Assembly (NCBI RefSeq): GCF_026626745.1
Contig: NZ_JAPNJW010000001.1
Location: 5,068,001 to 5,132,000 of the forward strand
Origin: Nannocystis sp. RBIL2
Lineage (GTDB): Bacteria; Myxococcota_A; Polyangia; Nannocystales; Nannocystaceae
Direction of reading: 5' to 3'
DNA length: 64,000 nt
Below the pieces are notes generated by a model that was given only the letters and a program-made list of their open reading frames with translations, was not told the DNA's origin and made no database searches. The stretch's first letter is position 1; every line of letters starts with the position of its first letter. This document shows, in pieces, positions 53,001-62,246 of the stretch. The position numbers were made by a program, and so were the translations under genes.

Positions 53001-54458
53001 TCAGGGGCCTGCGGAGCGACCGGTAGGTCTGGCGAAGATGGCCCGACGGACAGCGGCAGCGGGGGCGGATTGGCGGATCTTCACCTCCCCGTTTATCACA
53101 TCGAGGCCGAGCCTCCTATAGACCGCGTCCAGCTCGGGGAACTCGGCGCGCGGCAGCCACGACGTCGCCAGCTCGGTGAACACGGGGCTGCCGGCCCAGG
53201 CGTCGAGCTCGCGCAGCGCCGCCTCGGCCGTCCACACTCGCGGCGTGTTGGCGCAGCAGCGCAGCAAGTGGCGCATGGCGGCGTCGAGCGATCTCTCGCC
53301 GCCGCCGCCTCTGAGGCCGACGTCGGCGAGCAAGGCGAGCGCCGCGCCGGACCAGTAGACGCGCTGATAACTGTGCGTCTCGTGCATCTCGCGGCTCTCC
53401 TGCGCGAGCGGCTGGCCGGTGCCGCCCTTGCGTCCGCGGCCGAACCCGTCGAGCAGCGCTTGCCAGCCGGCCGACTCGCTGCGGAAGCCGCGGCGGGTCG
53501 GCAAGATCTCCGTGTAGTACGTGACGAAGCCCTCCGACAGCCACGCGTCGGCCTGCTGCACGAACGGCATCCCGTGGTGGAGGAACTCGTGGATCGCCAC
53601 CCACTCGCCGGGGAACGCGTGGTCCGCCGCCTCGCTCGACACCAGCAGCTGCACCGAAGGCCCGCCGCCGCGCAGCGCCATGCCGAAGTACACCGGCCCG
53701 CCGCCGCCCGGGAACGGCAGCACCACCACCTGCATGCGCTCGACGGGGAAGCGCCCGTAGAGCGTCGCCACAGTCTCCGCCGCCGTCGCGATCCACTTCT
53801 CCACGCCGGCCGCGCTGAGCTTGCGCGGCTGGTCGACGATCGCCACCGAGAACGTCGCGCCCGCCGCCTCGACCGTCTGCGTCGTCAGGCCGCCGAACAC
53901 CGCCTGCGACGCCCACATCAGCGCGGTCACCGGCAAGTGGAACTTGTTCTCGCCGGTCGCGGGCCACGGCACCGACGCGATCACGCCGTCGGCCAGCGCC
54001 AGCTCGAGCGCCACGTCGGCTTCGAAGTAGAGCGTCGCCGGGCGCCACAGCACCAGCCGTGGATCGATCGACACGACCTCGCCCGCGCGCGCGGACAGGC
54101 GCGAACCCGAGCCCTCGAGCAGCGCTTCGGTCGCCACCGAGTAGCGGACGCACGCGCCCGGCGGCAGCGGTCCGAGCACGATCGTCGCCGCCTCGCGGTC
54201 GAGCCGCGCCGAGCCCTTGTCGGCCGACACCTCCGTCACCGCCGCCACCGCCGCCGCGTCGTCCTCGTCGATCTTGAGCCGCCGCGGCGCCTTGTCGGGG
54301 AAGCAGACCTCGACGCGCAGACGGTCGAGCGCCGCCGGCACCTCGACGCGGTAGCGCCAGCGCAGCGCCCCGTCCTGCCCGCGCCCAGGGCCGTGGGCGC
54401 AGCCCGCGAGCCCGAGCGCGACGACCATCAGCGCGGCTCGACGTCGGCGCTGGAACAC
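53001..54458 (-). CDS. Lipoprotein gluzincin-like metallopeptidase
   Basis: 485 residues from GTG 54458. The signal RRAALMVVALGLAGC has a lipobox. The C-terminal half has HEFLHHGMPF with H290/E291, then ADAWLSEGFVTYYTEI, which fits the HExxH plus downstream Glu of M1/M61-type gluzincins. The N-terminal half is beta-rich. It probably cleaves peptides on the cell envelope; specificity is unknown. It lies upstream of the MNIO operon on the same strand, with 64 bases between its stop and the precursor start, so the two could share a transcript. Confidence 0.8.
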   Translation of the reverse strand: MFQRRRRAALMVVALGLAGCAHGPGRGQDGALRWRYRVEVPAALDRLRVEVCFPDKAPRRLKIDEDDAAAVAAVTEVSADKGSARLDREAATIVLGPLPPGACVRYSVATEALLEGSGSRLSARAGEVVSIDPRLVLWRPATLYFEADVALELALADGVIASVPWPATGENKFHLPVTALMWASQAVFGGLTTQTVEAAGATFSVAIVDQPRKLSAAGVEKWIATAAETVATLYGRFPVERMQVVVLPFPGGGGPVYFGMALRGGGPSVQLLVSSEAADHAFPGEWVAIHEFLHHGMPFVQQADAWLSEGFVTYYTEILPTRRGFRSESAGWQALLDGFGRGRKGGTGQPLAQESREMHETHSYQRVYWSGAALALLADVGLRGGGGERSLDAAMRHLLRCCANTPRVWTAEAALRELDAWAGSPVFTELATSWLPRAEFPELDAVYRRLGLDVINGEVKIRQSAPAAAVRRAIFARPTGRSAGP

Positions 54459-54482
54459 CGCCCCATGGTAGCCTGAGGGCCC

Positions 54483-55079
54483 ATGCGGGTCACATCCCCC
54501 GTCGCCCTCAAGGAGTGGGCAGTCCTGTGCGCGGGCCTCGGCGCCGGCGAGCAGAGCGTGCTCGTGCGCAAGGGCGGGATCCGCGAGCCCCGCGCGGCCG
54601 GGCAGGCTCCCACCTTCACCCCCGAGCACCGCGGCTTCTGGCTGCTCCCCACCTGGTTCCACGCCCGCGAGCCCGGGCGCGACCGCGACCTCGCCCCGGC
54701 CGCGCGCGCCCGCCTGCCGCAGGTCCTCGCCGACGCCCCGCCCGCCGGCCGCCTGCACCTCTCTCTGTGGGCCGAGGTCGACGCCGCAGTCGAGGTCCAC
54801 GAGCTCGCGCGCCTCGATCGCCTCGGCGACGCCCACGGCCTCGCCCCGCAGTGCGTCGCCGACCGCTTCGCTTACCGTAAACATGGCCTTTGGGTCCTGT
54901 TCCTTCGGACCTATCGCACGGGACAGGTCATCGACATCGCCGATCGGGCCGAGTACGCCGGCTGTCACTCGTGGGTCGACCTCGCCGAGGTCGTGGCGGG
55001 CGACGTCGAGCCGGTGCTGACCGACCGCGAGCACGCCGCGCGGGTGGCCGAGCTGCGGTCCGCGCTGGGGGACGCATGA
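54483..55079 (+). CDS. DUF1802 family protein
   Basis: 198 residues. The N-terminus VALKEWAVLCAGLGAGEQSVLVRKGGIRE is diagnostic for DUF1802, followed by FWLLPTWFHAREPG. The family has no known role; it occurs beside varied genes. No signal or membrane segment. Palindrome-like copies (about 54890-54930) lie in the segment encoding YRKHGLWVLFLRTYRTGQV. It overlaps the next gene by 4 bases (ATGA). Confidence 0.85.
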   Translation: MRVTSPVALKEWAVLCAGLGAGEQSVLVRKGGIREPRAAGQAPTFTPEHRGFWLLPTWFHAREPGRDRDLAPAARARLPQVLADAPPAGRLHLSLWAEVDAAVEVHELARLDRLGDAHGLAPQCVADRFAYRKHGLWVLFLRTYRTGQVIDIADRAEYAGCHSWVDLAEVVAGDVEPVLTDREHAARVAELRSALGDA

Positions 55080-56407
55080 GCGACGCGAGCACGAGCTGGC
55101 GCGGCCGGGCCGCGGCGATCCTGACCGTCCTCACGGTCATCAACTTCCTCAACTACATCGACCAGATGCTGCTCAGCTCCGTGCTCGAGCAGATCAAGCT
55201 CGAGTTCACCCTGAGCGACACCGCGGGCGGCCTGCTCGGCAGCCTGTTCGTCATCACCTACACGATCGCCGCGCCGCTCGGGTACCTCGGCGACCGCTTC
55301 AAGCGCAAGAACATCATCGCCGGCGGGGTCATGCTGTGGAGCCTCGCCACCCTCGCCGCCGCCTTCGCGCGCACCTACGAGGAGCTCCTCGTGTGCCGCG
55401 CGCTGCTCGGCATCGGCGAGGCCGCCTACGCCACCACCGCCCCCTCGATCATCGCCGACCTCTACGGTCCCGACGAGCGCAGCCGCAAGCTCGCGCTGTT
55501 CTACGTCGCCACCCCGGTCGGTTCGGCGCTGGGCTTCATCCTCGGGGGGCTCATCGGCGAGCACTTCGGCTGGCGCGCGGTGTTTTTGGTCGGCGGCCTG
55601 CCGGGGCTGTTGTTCGCCGCACTGGCCGCGCGGATCGTCGAGCCCGAGCGCGGCCGGCTCGACCCGGCGAGCGCGCGGACCGAGAGCACCTTCTTCACCG
55701 CGCTGGGGCGGATCGTCCGCACCCCCGCGTGGGGCATCAACACCGTCGGCCTGGCGATGATGACCTTCACCGTCGGCGGCCTCTCGCTGTGGATGCCGAC
55801 CTACCTCGAGCGGGTCCACGGCATGAGCACCGCCAGCGCGGGCCCCGTGTTCGGCGCGGTCACCGTCCTGGCCGGCCTGTGCGGCACCCTCCTCGGCGGC
55901 AGCCTCGGCGACCGTCTGCAGGCCCGTTCCGCCGGCGGCTACTTCTGGCTGAGCGGCGTGGGCCTGGTCCTGAGCGCCCCGCTGATCGTCCTGCTCACCC
56001 GCATGGACCAGCTCGTCGCGCTGTTCGTGGTCGCCTTCTTCGCCGAGCTGCTGCTGTTCCTCAACACCGGCCCGCTCAACGCGGCGCTGGTCGGCTGCGT
56101 CCCGGCGTGGCTGCGGGGCACCGCCTTCGCCGTCAACATCTTCTGCATTCACGCGTTCGGCGACGCGTTGTCGCGCACCTTGATCGGCTACGTGAGCGAC
56201 CGGGCCAAGACGGCCTACCTCGCCGGTCAGGAGCCGACCGAGGCCGCCGTGCGCGCGGCGGAGGCCGCGGGCCTCAACCTTGCGATCGCCACCACCGCGA
56301 TCCCGGTGCTGCTCGGGGGATTGGTCCTCCTGTGGGGCGCGCGCCGGATCGCCCGCGCGCCGGGCGGCCTGATGACCTACGCCGGCGACCCGCAGCCGCA
56401 CCGATGA
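55076..56407 (+). CDS. MFS transporter of the Spinster type
   Basis: 443 residues with twelve hydrophobic segments. Features are VINFLNYIDQMLLSSVLEQIK in helix 1, GYLGDRFKRKNIIAGG after helix 2, RALLGIGEAAYATTAPSIIADLY in helix 4-5 and GGSLGDRLQARS in the second half. Spinster-type MFS proteins carry lipids, sugars or organic acids by proton exchange in the inner membrane; the substrate cannot be told. It is coupled to the DUF1802 gene by ATGA overlap. Confidence 0.9.
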   Translation: MSDASTSWRGRAAAILTVLTVINFLNYIDQMLLSSVLEQIKLEFTLSDTAGGLLGSLFVITYTIAAPLGYLGDRFKRKNIIAGGVMLWSLATLAAAFARTYEELLVCRALLGIGEAAYATTAPSIIADLYGPDERSRKLALFYVATPVGSALGFILGGLIGEHFGWRAVFLVGGLPGLLFAALAARIVEPERGRLDPASARTESTFFTALGRIVRTPAWGINTVGLAMMTFTVGGLSLWMPTYLERVHGMSTASAGPVFGAVTVLAGLCGTLLGGSLGDRLQARSAGGYFWLSGVGLVLSAPLIVLLTRMDQLVALFVVAFFAELLLFLNTGPLNAALVGCVPAWLRGTAFAVNIFCIHAFGDALSRTLIGYVSDRAKTAYLAGQEPTEAAVRAAEAAGLNLAIATTAIPVLLGGLVLLWGARRIARAPGGLMTYAGDPQPHR

Positions 56408-56505
56408 GGACACGCGACCGAGTGGACGCGCACCCGCCCGCTCTCGTATCGTGTCGGCAATTCTGCGCGCCCGACCCGGGCGCCTTCGCTTAGGAGCGCC
56501 TTCCG

Positions 56506-58266
56506 ATGATCACCCGCAACGCCGCGGCCCTGCTGTTCTCCTGCATCGCGCTGGCCGGCTGCACTTTCGACGGCACCGGCTTCGGCGAGCAGCCCCCGAC
56601 GACCCAGGCGGGCACCGAGACCACCGGCACGACGACGTCCACGACCACCGGCGACGTCACCAGCGAGCCGACGACCACGACCGGCCCCGGCGACCTGTGC
56701 GGCAACTATCAGCAGGACGCCGGCGAGGAGTGCGACCAGGGGCCGAACGGCAACGGCGTGTGCACCCCGAGCTGCGCCTACAACGTGTGCGGCGACAACT
56801 ACGTCGGCGCCGGCGAGGACTGCGAGGGTGCGGTCGACGGCTGCGTCAACTGCCAGCTCGCCTCGTGCGGCAACGGCATGATGGACGCCGGTGAGGAGTG
56901 CGACGACGGCAACGCCGACGAGACCGACGCCTGCCTCAGCACCTGCAAGAACGCCGGCTGCGGCGACAGCTTCACCCACGTCGGGGTCGAGCAGTGCGAC
57001 GACGGCAACGACCTCGACACCGACGCCTGCGTCGACGGCTGCAAGATGGCCGTGTGCGGCGACGGCCTGGTGTGGGACGGCAACGAGCACTGCGACGACG
57101 GCAACCAGGTCGACGACGACGACTGCCCCAACAGCTGCGGCCCGCCCGGCTGCGGCGACGGCATCAAGTCGCCCGGCGAGGACTGCGACGACGGCAACCA
57201 GGTCAACGACGACGACTGCAGCAACGCCTGCAAGAACGCGATGTGCGGCGACAGCATCGTCCAGACCGGCGAGGACTGCGACAACGGCGTGACCCAGAAC
57301 GCCGACAACGCCGCCTGCACCCTCGCGTGCAAGAACAACACCTGCGGCGACGGCAAGCCGCACATGGGCGTCGAGCAGTGCGACGACGGCAACCAGGTCG
57401 ACGACGACGAGTGCACCAACGCCTGCAAGAACCCGGTGTGCGGCGACAACATCGTCCAGGACGGCGAGGACTGCGATGACGGCAACGACGTCCAGACCGA
57501 CGGCTGCCTCGACACCTGCAAGAGCAACACCTGCGGCGACGGCTTCGTCCACATGGGCGTCGAGGACTGCGACGACGGCAACGACGACCAGACCGACGAC
57601 TGCCTCGATAACTGCGAGCCCGCCTCCTGCGGCGACGGCTGGCTGCACGCCGACTCCCAGGAAGAGTGCGACCACGGCAGCCACAACAACAGCGACCCCA
57701 CCAAGGGCACGTGCAAGGCCGACTGCACCCGCAGCGGCTTCCTCGTGTTCGTCAGCTCGCAGCTGTTCATCCCCGGCAGCAACAACTTCGACTCGATCGC
57801 CGCCGCCGACGCCCGCTGCGCCGACCTCGCCGCCAGCGACATGGGCTGGCTCAAGATCAAGGGCCACAAGTGGAAGGCCTGGCTGGGCGACGGCACCGTC
57901 GGCCCCGGCAACAACTTCCACAAGAGCTCGGTCCCCTACTACACCCTCCGCAACACCACCACCGCCAAGATCGCCGACAGCTGGACCGACCTGGTCGACG
58001 CCGACATCTTCACCGGCATCGACGTCACCGACAACAACCAGGAGCTGACCGGCGGCTCGGACTGCGACGGCAACCACGTCGTCTGGACCGGCATCAAGGC
58101 CGACAACGGCTTCGGCAACCACTGCTCCAAGTGGGCCAGCGGCGACATGGGGATGTCCGCGCTCGCCGGCAGCGTCAAGAAGGACGACTTCGCCTGGACC
58201 GAGGGCTGCGGCGAAGTCGACTGCAACCTGTCGGCCCGCATCTACTGCTTCGAGCAGCCGTCGTGA
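56506..58266 (+). CDS. Lipoprotein with about ten DUF4215 Cys repeats and a DUF1554-like lectin domain
   Basis: 586 residues. The signal MITRNAAALLFSCIALAGC has a lipobox. A Thr/Pro linker precedes about ten Cys-rich units of the DUF4215/Myxo-disulf type (CGDGxxxxGEDCDDGNxxxxDxCxxxCKN), at about residues 65-405. DDGN loops suggest calcium binding. The C-terminal domain (about 410-586: FVSSQLFIPGSNNFDSIAAAD ... GIKADNGFGNHCSKWASGD ... RIYCFEQ) resembles DUF1554/endostatin-like carbohydrate or adhesion domains. It should be displayed on the cell surface for attachment or prey contact. The next gene is a shorter paralog. Confidence 0.92.
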   Translation: MITRNAAALLFSCIALAGCTFDGTGFGEQPPTTQAGTETTGTTTSTTTGDVTSEPTTTTGPGDLCGNYQQDAGEECDQGPNGNGVCTPSCAYNVCGDNYVGAGEDCEGAVDGCVNCQLASCGNGMMDAGEECDDGNADETDACLSTCKNAGCGDSFTHVGVEQCDDGNDLDTDACVDGCKMAVCGDGLVWDGNEHCDDGNQVDDDDCPNSCGPPGCGDGIKSPGEDCDDGNQVNDDDCSNACKNAMCGDSIVQTGEDCDNGVTQNADNAACTLACKNNTCGDGKPHMGVEQCDDGNQVDDDECTNACKNPVCGDNIVQDGEDCDDGNDVQTDGCLDTCKSNTCGDGFVHMGVEDCDDGNDDQTDDCLDNCEPASCGDGWLHADSQEECDHGSHNNSDPTKGTCKADCTRSGFLVFVSSQLFIPGSNNFDSIAAADARCADLAASDMGWLKIKGHKWKAWLGDGTVGPGNNFHKSSVPYYTLRNTTTAKIADSWTDLVDADIFTGIDVTDNNQELTGGSDCDGNHVVWTGIKADNGFGNHCSKWASGDMGMSALAGSVKKDDFAWTEGCGEVDCNLSARIYCFEQPS

Positions 58267-58323
58267 CCGGCGGCCCCCGTCAGGCCGCGGCGAGCCAGCG
58301 CCTCGCCGCCGGTCCTCTTCGCC

Positions 58324-58353
58324 ATGTCCGAAAGCACATGTTCTTTCGGACAT
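58324..58353 (+). promoter_or_regulatory. Palindrome with start codon in the loop
   Basis: ATGTCCGAAAG (58324-58334) pairs perfectly with CTTTCGGACAT (58343-58353). The 8-base loop CACATGTT contains the ATG at 58338 of the DUF4215 paralog. It is also a member of the ACATG palindrome family. The mRNA would hold the start codon in an exposed loop but bury its flanks. Confidence 0.65.
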
Positions 58354-59717
58354 ACGCTATTCCGCTCCTGGCCGCGCTGGCGCTCGCCGGCTGCTTCTCC
58401 GACCTCGGCCCCGGCGACGGCCCGCCGCCCGGCCAGACCGGCGACGGCGATCCGACCACCACGACCACCAGCGAGGTGACCACCGGCGCCGCGTCGGTGT
58501 GCGGTGACGGCCTGCTGCAGGCGGGCGAGCAGTGCGACGCCGGCCCGCTCAACGGCGACTGGGCGATCTGCAAGACCGACTGCACCGTCGCGGCCTGCGG
58601 CGACGGCTTCCTCGCCCCGACCGAGGTCTGCGACGGCGGCGACGACTGCCTGCCCGACTGCACCTTCGTGCGCTGCGGCGACGGCATCGTCAACCAGAGC
58701 GACGAGCAGTGCGACGACGGCAACCGCGACGACAGCGACGCGTGCGCCCACACCTGCCGCGAGACGGGCTGCGGCGACGGCGTCTTGCAGGACGGCGAGA
58801 TCTGCGACCACGGCCCGCACAACGGCGACACCGCCGCCTGCACCACCGCCTGCAACCTCGCGGCCTGCGGCGACGGCTTCGTCGGCCCCGGCGAGGCCTG
58901 CGAACCCGCCGACGCCGATCCGCCGTGCGACGCCACCTGCGCCCTCGCCAGCTGCGTCGCCAACACCGACCCCGAGCCCGGCGAGGAGTGCCAGGTCACC
59001 GAAGACGGCTGCACCGACAATTGCCTGCTTAACGTCTGCGGCGACGGCCTGCTCGCGCTGACCGAGACGTGCGACGACGGCAACCTCGTCTTCGGCGACG
59101 GCTGCACGCCCGACTGCCAGCTCGAGATGTGCGGCGACGGCCTGCTCGTCGCCGGCGAGGCCTGCGACGACGGCAACCAGGCCGAAGGCGACGGCTGCTC
59201 GGCCACCTGCGAGCGCGACGCCTACTTCGTGTTCGTCACCGCCGAGACCTTCTCCGGCGCGCTCGGCACCGTGGCAGCCACCGACGACCGCTGTCAGAAA
59301 TCGGCCAAGGACGCCAAGCTGCCGGGCACCTACCGCGCCTGGCTGAGCTTCCCCGGCGCGCCGCCGGCCGCCGACTTCGCGCGCCACGACGCGCCCTACG
59401 TCCTGCCCGGCTCGCTGACGCCCGTCGCCGACGACTGGCTCGACCTCGTCGACGGGGACCTCGCCCACGCCATCGATCACACCGCCGACGGCGTCGCGCT
59501 CACCGGCGGCCTCGCCTGCAGCGAGCCCGCCGACCTCGCCTGGACCCACACCCGCGCCACCGGCAGCCCCTTCCCCGGCGAACCATGCAGCGGCTGGCTG
59601 CTCGGCAGCGGCATCGCGGTCGCCGGCCTCGTCCACGCGACCAACCTCGGCTGGACCGAAGGCTGCCCCGCCGTCGACTGCTCACAAAAGCTGCGCCTCT
59701 ATTGCGTCGAGCAGTGA
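58338..59717 (+). CDS. Second DUF4215-repeat lipoprotein with DUF1554-like C-terminus
   Basis: 459 residues. MFFRTYAIPLLAALALAGC is a lipoprotein signal whose first codons are part of the palindrome. A short Thr linker leads to about eight Cys units (CGDGLLQAGEQCDAGP, CGDGIVNQSDEQCDDGN and others, about 45-290). The C-terminal domain (about 295-459: AYFVFVTAETFSGALGTVAATD ... LYCVEQ) parallels that of the preceding gene, with the same WLDLVDGD and LGWTEGCPAVDC segments. It is a tandem paralog, 71 bases downstream. Surface exposure likely. Confidence 0.9.
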   Translation: MFFRTYAIPLLAALALAGCFSDLGPGDGPPPGQTGDGDPTTTTTSEVTTGAASVCGDGLLQAGEQCDAGPLNGDWAICKTDCTVAACGDGFLAPTEVCDGGDDCLPDCTFVRCGDGIVNQSDEQCDDGNRDDSDACAHTCRETGCGDGVLQDGEICDHGPHNGDTAACTTACNLAACGDGFVGPGEACEPADADPPCDATCALASCVANTDPEPGEECQVTEDGCTDNCLLNVCGDGLLALTETCDDGNLVFGDGCTPDCQLEMCGDGLLVAGEACDDGNQAEGDGCSATCERDAYFVFVTAETFSGALGTVAATDDRCQKSAKDAKLPGTYRAWLSFPGAPPAADFARHDAPYVLPGSLTPVADDWLDLVDGDLAHAIDHTADGVALTGGLACSEPADLAWTHTRATGSPFPGEPCSGWLLGSGIAVAGLVHATNLGWTEGCPAVDCSQKLRLYCVEQ

Positions 59718-59732
59718 CGACCGACAGCCGCC

Positions 59733-60215
59733 TCAAAACACGATCTCGTCAGACGCCATCGTGCATGCGGGCGCGCACCCCTCGCCGTTCGGCCGCTCCA
59801 CCGCGAATTTCGGCGCCAGGACGACATCGACGAGCAATTCCTCCGCGTGCCACACCTTCACCGCGACCTGCGAGATATCGGTCGAGTTCACCCAAAACCC
59901 GGCGAAGGACTGTTTCTCGGGACTCAGCGCGCATCCGTCTTCACCGAAGAAGACGAGCTCTCGCGGATCCTCACAGCTTATGGAGACCGTTTCACACGAC
60001 GGATCGAGCGGCAAGCTGCCCTCGCAGGTCACCACGTAATCGTCGAGCTCGACGCGAAATCGATAGTCCCCCTGCGCCCACGCCGAATCTGCGATGAAAT
60101 CCACGACATACCCCGGCGCGCATGCCAGGTCACCGCACCCCCACTCCGAGCAGCCCGTGCCCCCGTGGAGCAGCAGCGCGCCTACGAACCCCGCGATCGC
60201 GTGACCGCACCGCAT
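59733..60215 (-). CDS. Small Cys-containing lipoprotein
   Basis: 160 residues from ATG 60215. The signal MRCGHAIAGFVGALLLHGGTGC has a lipobox. The mature part has several Cys (CGDLACAP, VVTCEGS, CETVSISCED, CAPACTM) and a beta-rich body (YRFRVELDDYVVTCEG), which suggests a disulfide-stabilised secreted domain. No family is recognised. It converges on the DUF4215 paralog with only 15 bases between the stops. Confidence 0.7.
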   Translation of the reverse strand: MRCGHAIAGFVGALLLHGGTGCSEWGCGDLACAPGYVVDFIADSAWAQGDYRFRVELDDYVVTCEGSLPLDPSCETVSISCEDPRELVFFGEDGCALSPEKQSFAGFWVNSTDISQVAVKVWHAEELLVDVVLAPKFAVERPNGEGCAPACTMASDEIVF

Positions 60216-60429
60216 GAGCGAGCTCTTCCCCGGGAGATTGCTCCGTAGCACAGGGCGAATTTACCACGCCTCACCAGGGCACCGCACGCGCCACCCTCAT
60301 TTCCCTCTCCGATGAACCCTCCGCTGGAGCGCTGCGAGGGCCAATGAAGCGCATCGGCTGCGTCCTCTGACTCACCGTACGAGCATCCGGGCCCAGAAAC
60401 CCTGTCAATCTGGTCGAGGATCTCGCGCC

Positions 60430-60951
60430 TCAGTGTGCCAGCCCTTCGGGGAACACGATGACCTCGTAATCAAGATCGTCCGCCCGCTCGAACACGGCCG
60501 CGAGCGCGCGCGCCAGCTGTTCCGCATCGAGCTCGGCTGGTTCGGCCGTCACCAACAGGCACGAATAGCCGACCTGGCGCCCTGGATCGCAGCACATGGC
60601 GATCCCGTGACCATTGACGCCTTTGACCGCGCTCAGACGATCTCGCTGCTCGGCGTCGACCCGATCGATCAGCGCCGAGCCGGTCGGCCGAGCTCCCGCC
60701 GCGCGATGCTCCCAGATCTCCGTACCCGTCACGCCGTCTCGACGGCGGCGGTACTCGCCCGCGACGCCGACAGGCTCGGTGCGCGGAGGCATCAGCGGGC
60801 AGAGGGAGGGACTCGACCTCGGAGCGCCCTCCGTACCGCTGTCGGCTGGCGGCGGCTTCGCCGGGACGTCCGCGCCGGGCTCGCGAGGCGGCGGCTCACC
60901 CCGGCAGGCGAGCGCGAGGACGATGAAGGTGGCGCAGGATCTCCTGAGCAT
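60430..60951 (-). CDS. Small lipoprotein of unknown function
   Basis: 173 residues. The signal MLRRSCATFIVLALACRG has a lipobox (LALAC). After a Pro/Glu linker the sequence is RRDGVTGTEIWEHRAAG ... GHGIAMCCDPGRQVGYSCLLV ... ELDAEQLARALAAVFERAD. No family known. It is flanked by copies of GCATCGGCTGCRTCCTC at 60351 and 61067. Confidence 0.65.
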   Translation of the reverse strand: MLRRSCATFIVLALACRGEPPPREPGADVPAKPPPADSGTEGAPRSSPSLCPLMPPRTEPVGVAGEYRRRRDGVTGTEIWEHRAAGARPTGSALIDRVDAEQRDRLSAVKGVNGHGIAMCCDPGRQVGYSCLLVTAEPAELDAEQLARALAAVFERADDLDYEVIVFPEGLAH

Positions 60952-61250
60952 CGAGCCAGCTTTCGGGAGCAGGGTTCAGGTGACGAAAGTTTCCGCCACG
61001 AGCCACGGCGGCAATCAGGATGATGACATCATGCCGCATGGACGAGGGCGCGATCGACAGCGCCCCGCATCGGCTGCATCCTCTGACCGCCCCAGGGCTG
61101 GCGCAAACATGACGACCTGGGTCGAATCGGGCGCAAGGCCGACACCGCCCGAAACCCGCCAAGGACGGCTCCGCCGGCTCTTTCCTCTCCTGAGACGAGC
61201 CGCGCGAACTTCGGCGCCCCGCTGGACGCAGTCCGCGTATACTCGCTCGA

Positions 61251-61742
61251 ATGCGAATCCTCGGCACCGTCCCGCTCGCGCTCGTGTTCGCCGGCTTCCT
61301 CGGCCCGACAGCGGTGCGAGCCGCCTCCACGCCGGTCGTCATCGTCACGCCTCAGGACGGCGACGTCGTCCCGCTGAAGTTCAACGTCGAGGTCACCTAC
61401 GGCGACGTCTTCTATGGCGACACCGACGATACTGGCGACGCGCCCGCCAACACTGTCGAACTCTGGGTCGACGGCGAGCTCGTCGATAAGTGCTCTCCCT
61501 GTACGAGCCCGAACGAGGCCATCTTCGAGGTGGAGCTCACGCCGGGCGAGCACGAGCTCACAGCGGGCGCGAGTTACCTCTCCGCCGCGGTATTCTCGGA
61601 TCCACTCACGATCACCGTGGCGCAGGAGAAGGACGCGGGAGGTTGCGCGTGCAACACGTCGAATCCTCGCGCGGACGGCCTCCTGTGGCTCGGCGTCCTG
61701 TCCCTGTGTCTACGCCGCCGGCGAGCGGGCAGCCATTCATGA
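61251..61742 (+). CDS. Secreted Ig-like protein with MYXO-CTERM-like C-terminus
   Basis: 163 residues. The signal MRILGTVPLALVFAGFLGPTAVRA precedes one Ig-like domain (VVIVTPQDGDVVPLKFNVEVTYGD ... VELWVDGELVDKCSPC ... GEHELTAGASY). The end is AGGCACNTSN, a hydrophobic stretch (GLLWLGVLSLCL) and RRRRAGSHS, which fits the Cys, helix and Arg cluster of MYXO-CTERM sorting, though the tail is slightly longer. It is probably attached to or shed from the cell surface. Confidence 0.8.
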   Translation: MRILGTVPLALVFAGFLGPTAVRAASTPVVIVTPQDGDVVPLKFNVEVTYGDVFYGDTDDTGDAPANTVELWVDGELVDKCSPCTSPNEAIFEVELTPGEHELTAGASYLSAAVFSDPLTITVAQEKDAGGCACNTSNPRADGLLWLGVLSLCLRRRRAGSHS

Positions 61743-62246
61743 CGCCGAAATGACCTCGGCCGGGCAAGCACCTGTTTGCAAACACCCGGTGCCACCAATG
61801 CCTCGCCACCCCTCGAATCCTCAGCGCGGGCACTCTCACCAATCGCGTCCCGGCCCCATCCGCGGCGCCCCGCTCGCCGGCGAATCACTCCATCCATCGC
61901 CGCCACGTGCAGGCGTCTGCGCCGGTCTGGACTGCGATCCACTCGCCTGCGCTTGCGCCTTCGCGGCCCGCGGTGCGCGCCGGAAGCGGACGGCAGTCAG
62001 TGGATGACGCGAGCCGCGTATCGCACCGTTGTCATACATCGGTCGCGAATCGGACGACATCGACGGCCGTCGCCGCGCGACTGCGCGCATCGGCATAAAA
62101 TCCGGCGCCTGTCTTCGCTTTCATTGTGAGCTGTCAATCGATCGACTCGGCGCTCGCGTCGCACCTCGCCGCCCCTCGGGCCTGCCCCGGCGCGCGCGCG
62201 CGAAACCGGCTCTTGCCTGCCTGCGGCGATCCGGTACCCTCGCGCA
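61743..62246. other. Intergenic region of 500 bases with a small palindrome
   Basis: No gene is supported. TGTTTGCAAACA at 61773-61784 is a perfect 12-base palindrome, with GCACC and GGTGC further out at 61768 and 61788. It lies 30 bases after the MYXO-CTERM gene and could be a regulator site or weak terminator. The lower-GC stretch with ATAAAATCC at about 62095 may be part of the promoter of the fibro-slime gene. Confidence 0.5.

Noticed and set aside
56377..58353. Minus-strand open frame opposite the DUF4215 gene
   Set aside because: Its Val/Ala repeats mirror the Cys/Asp repeats of the plus strand; no independent signal.
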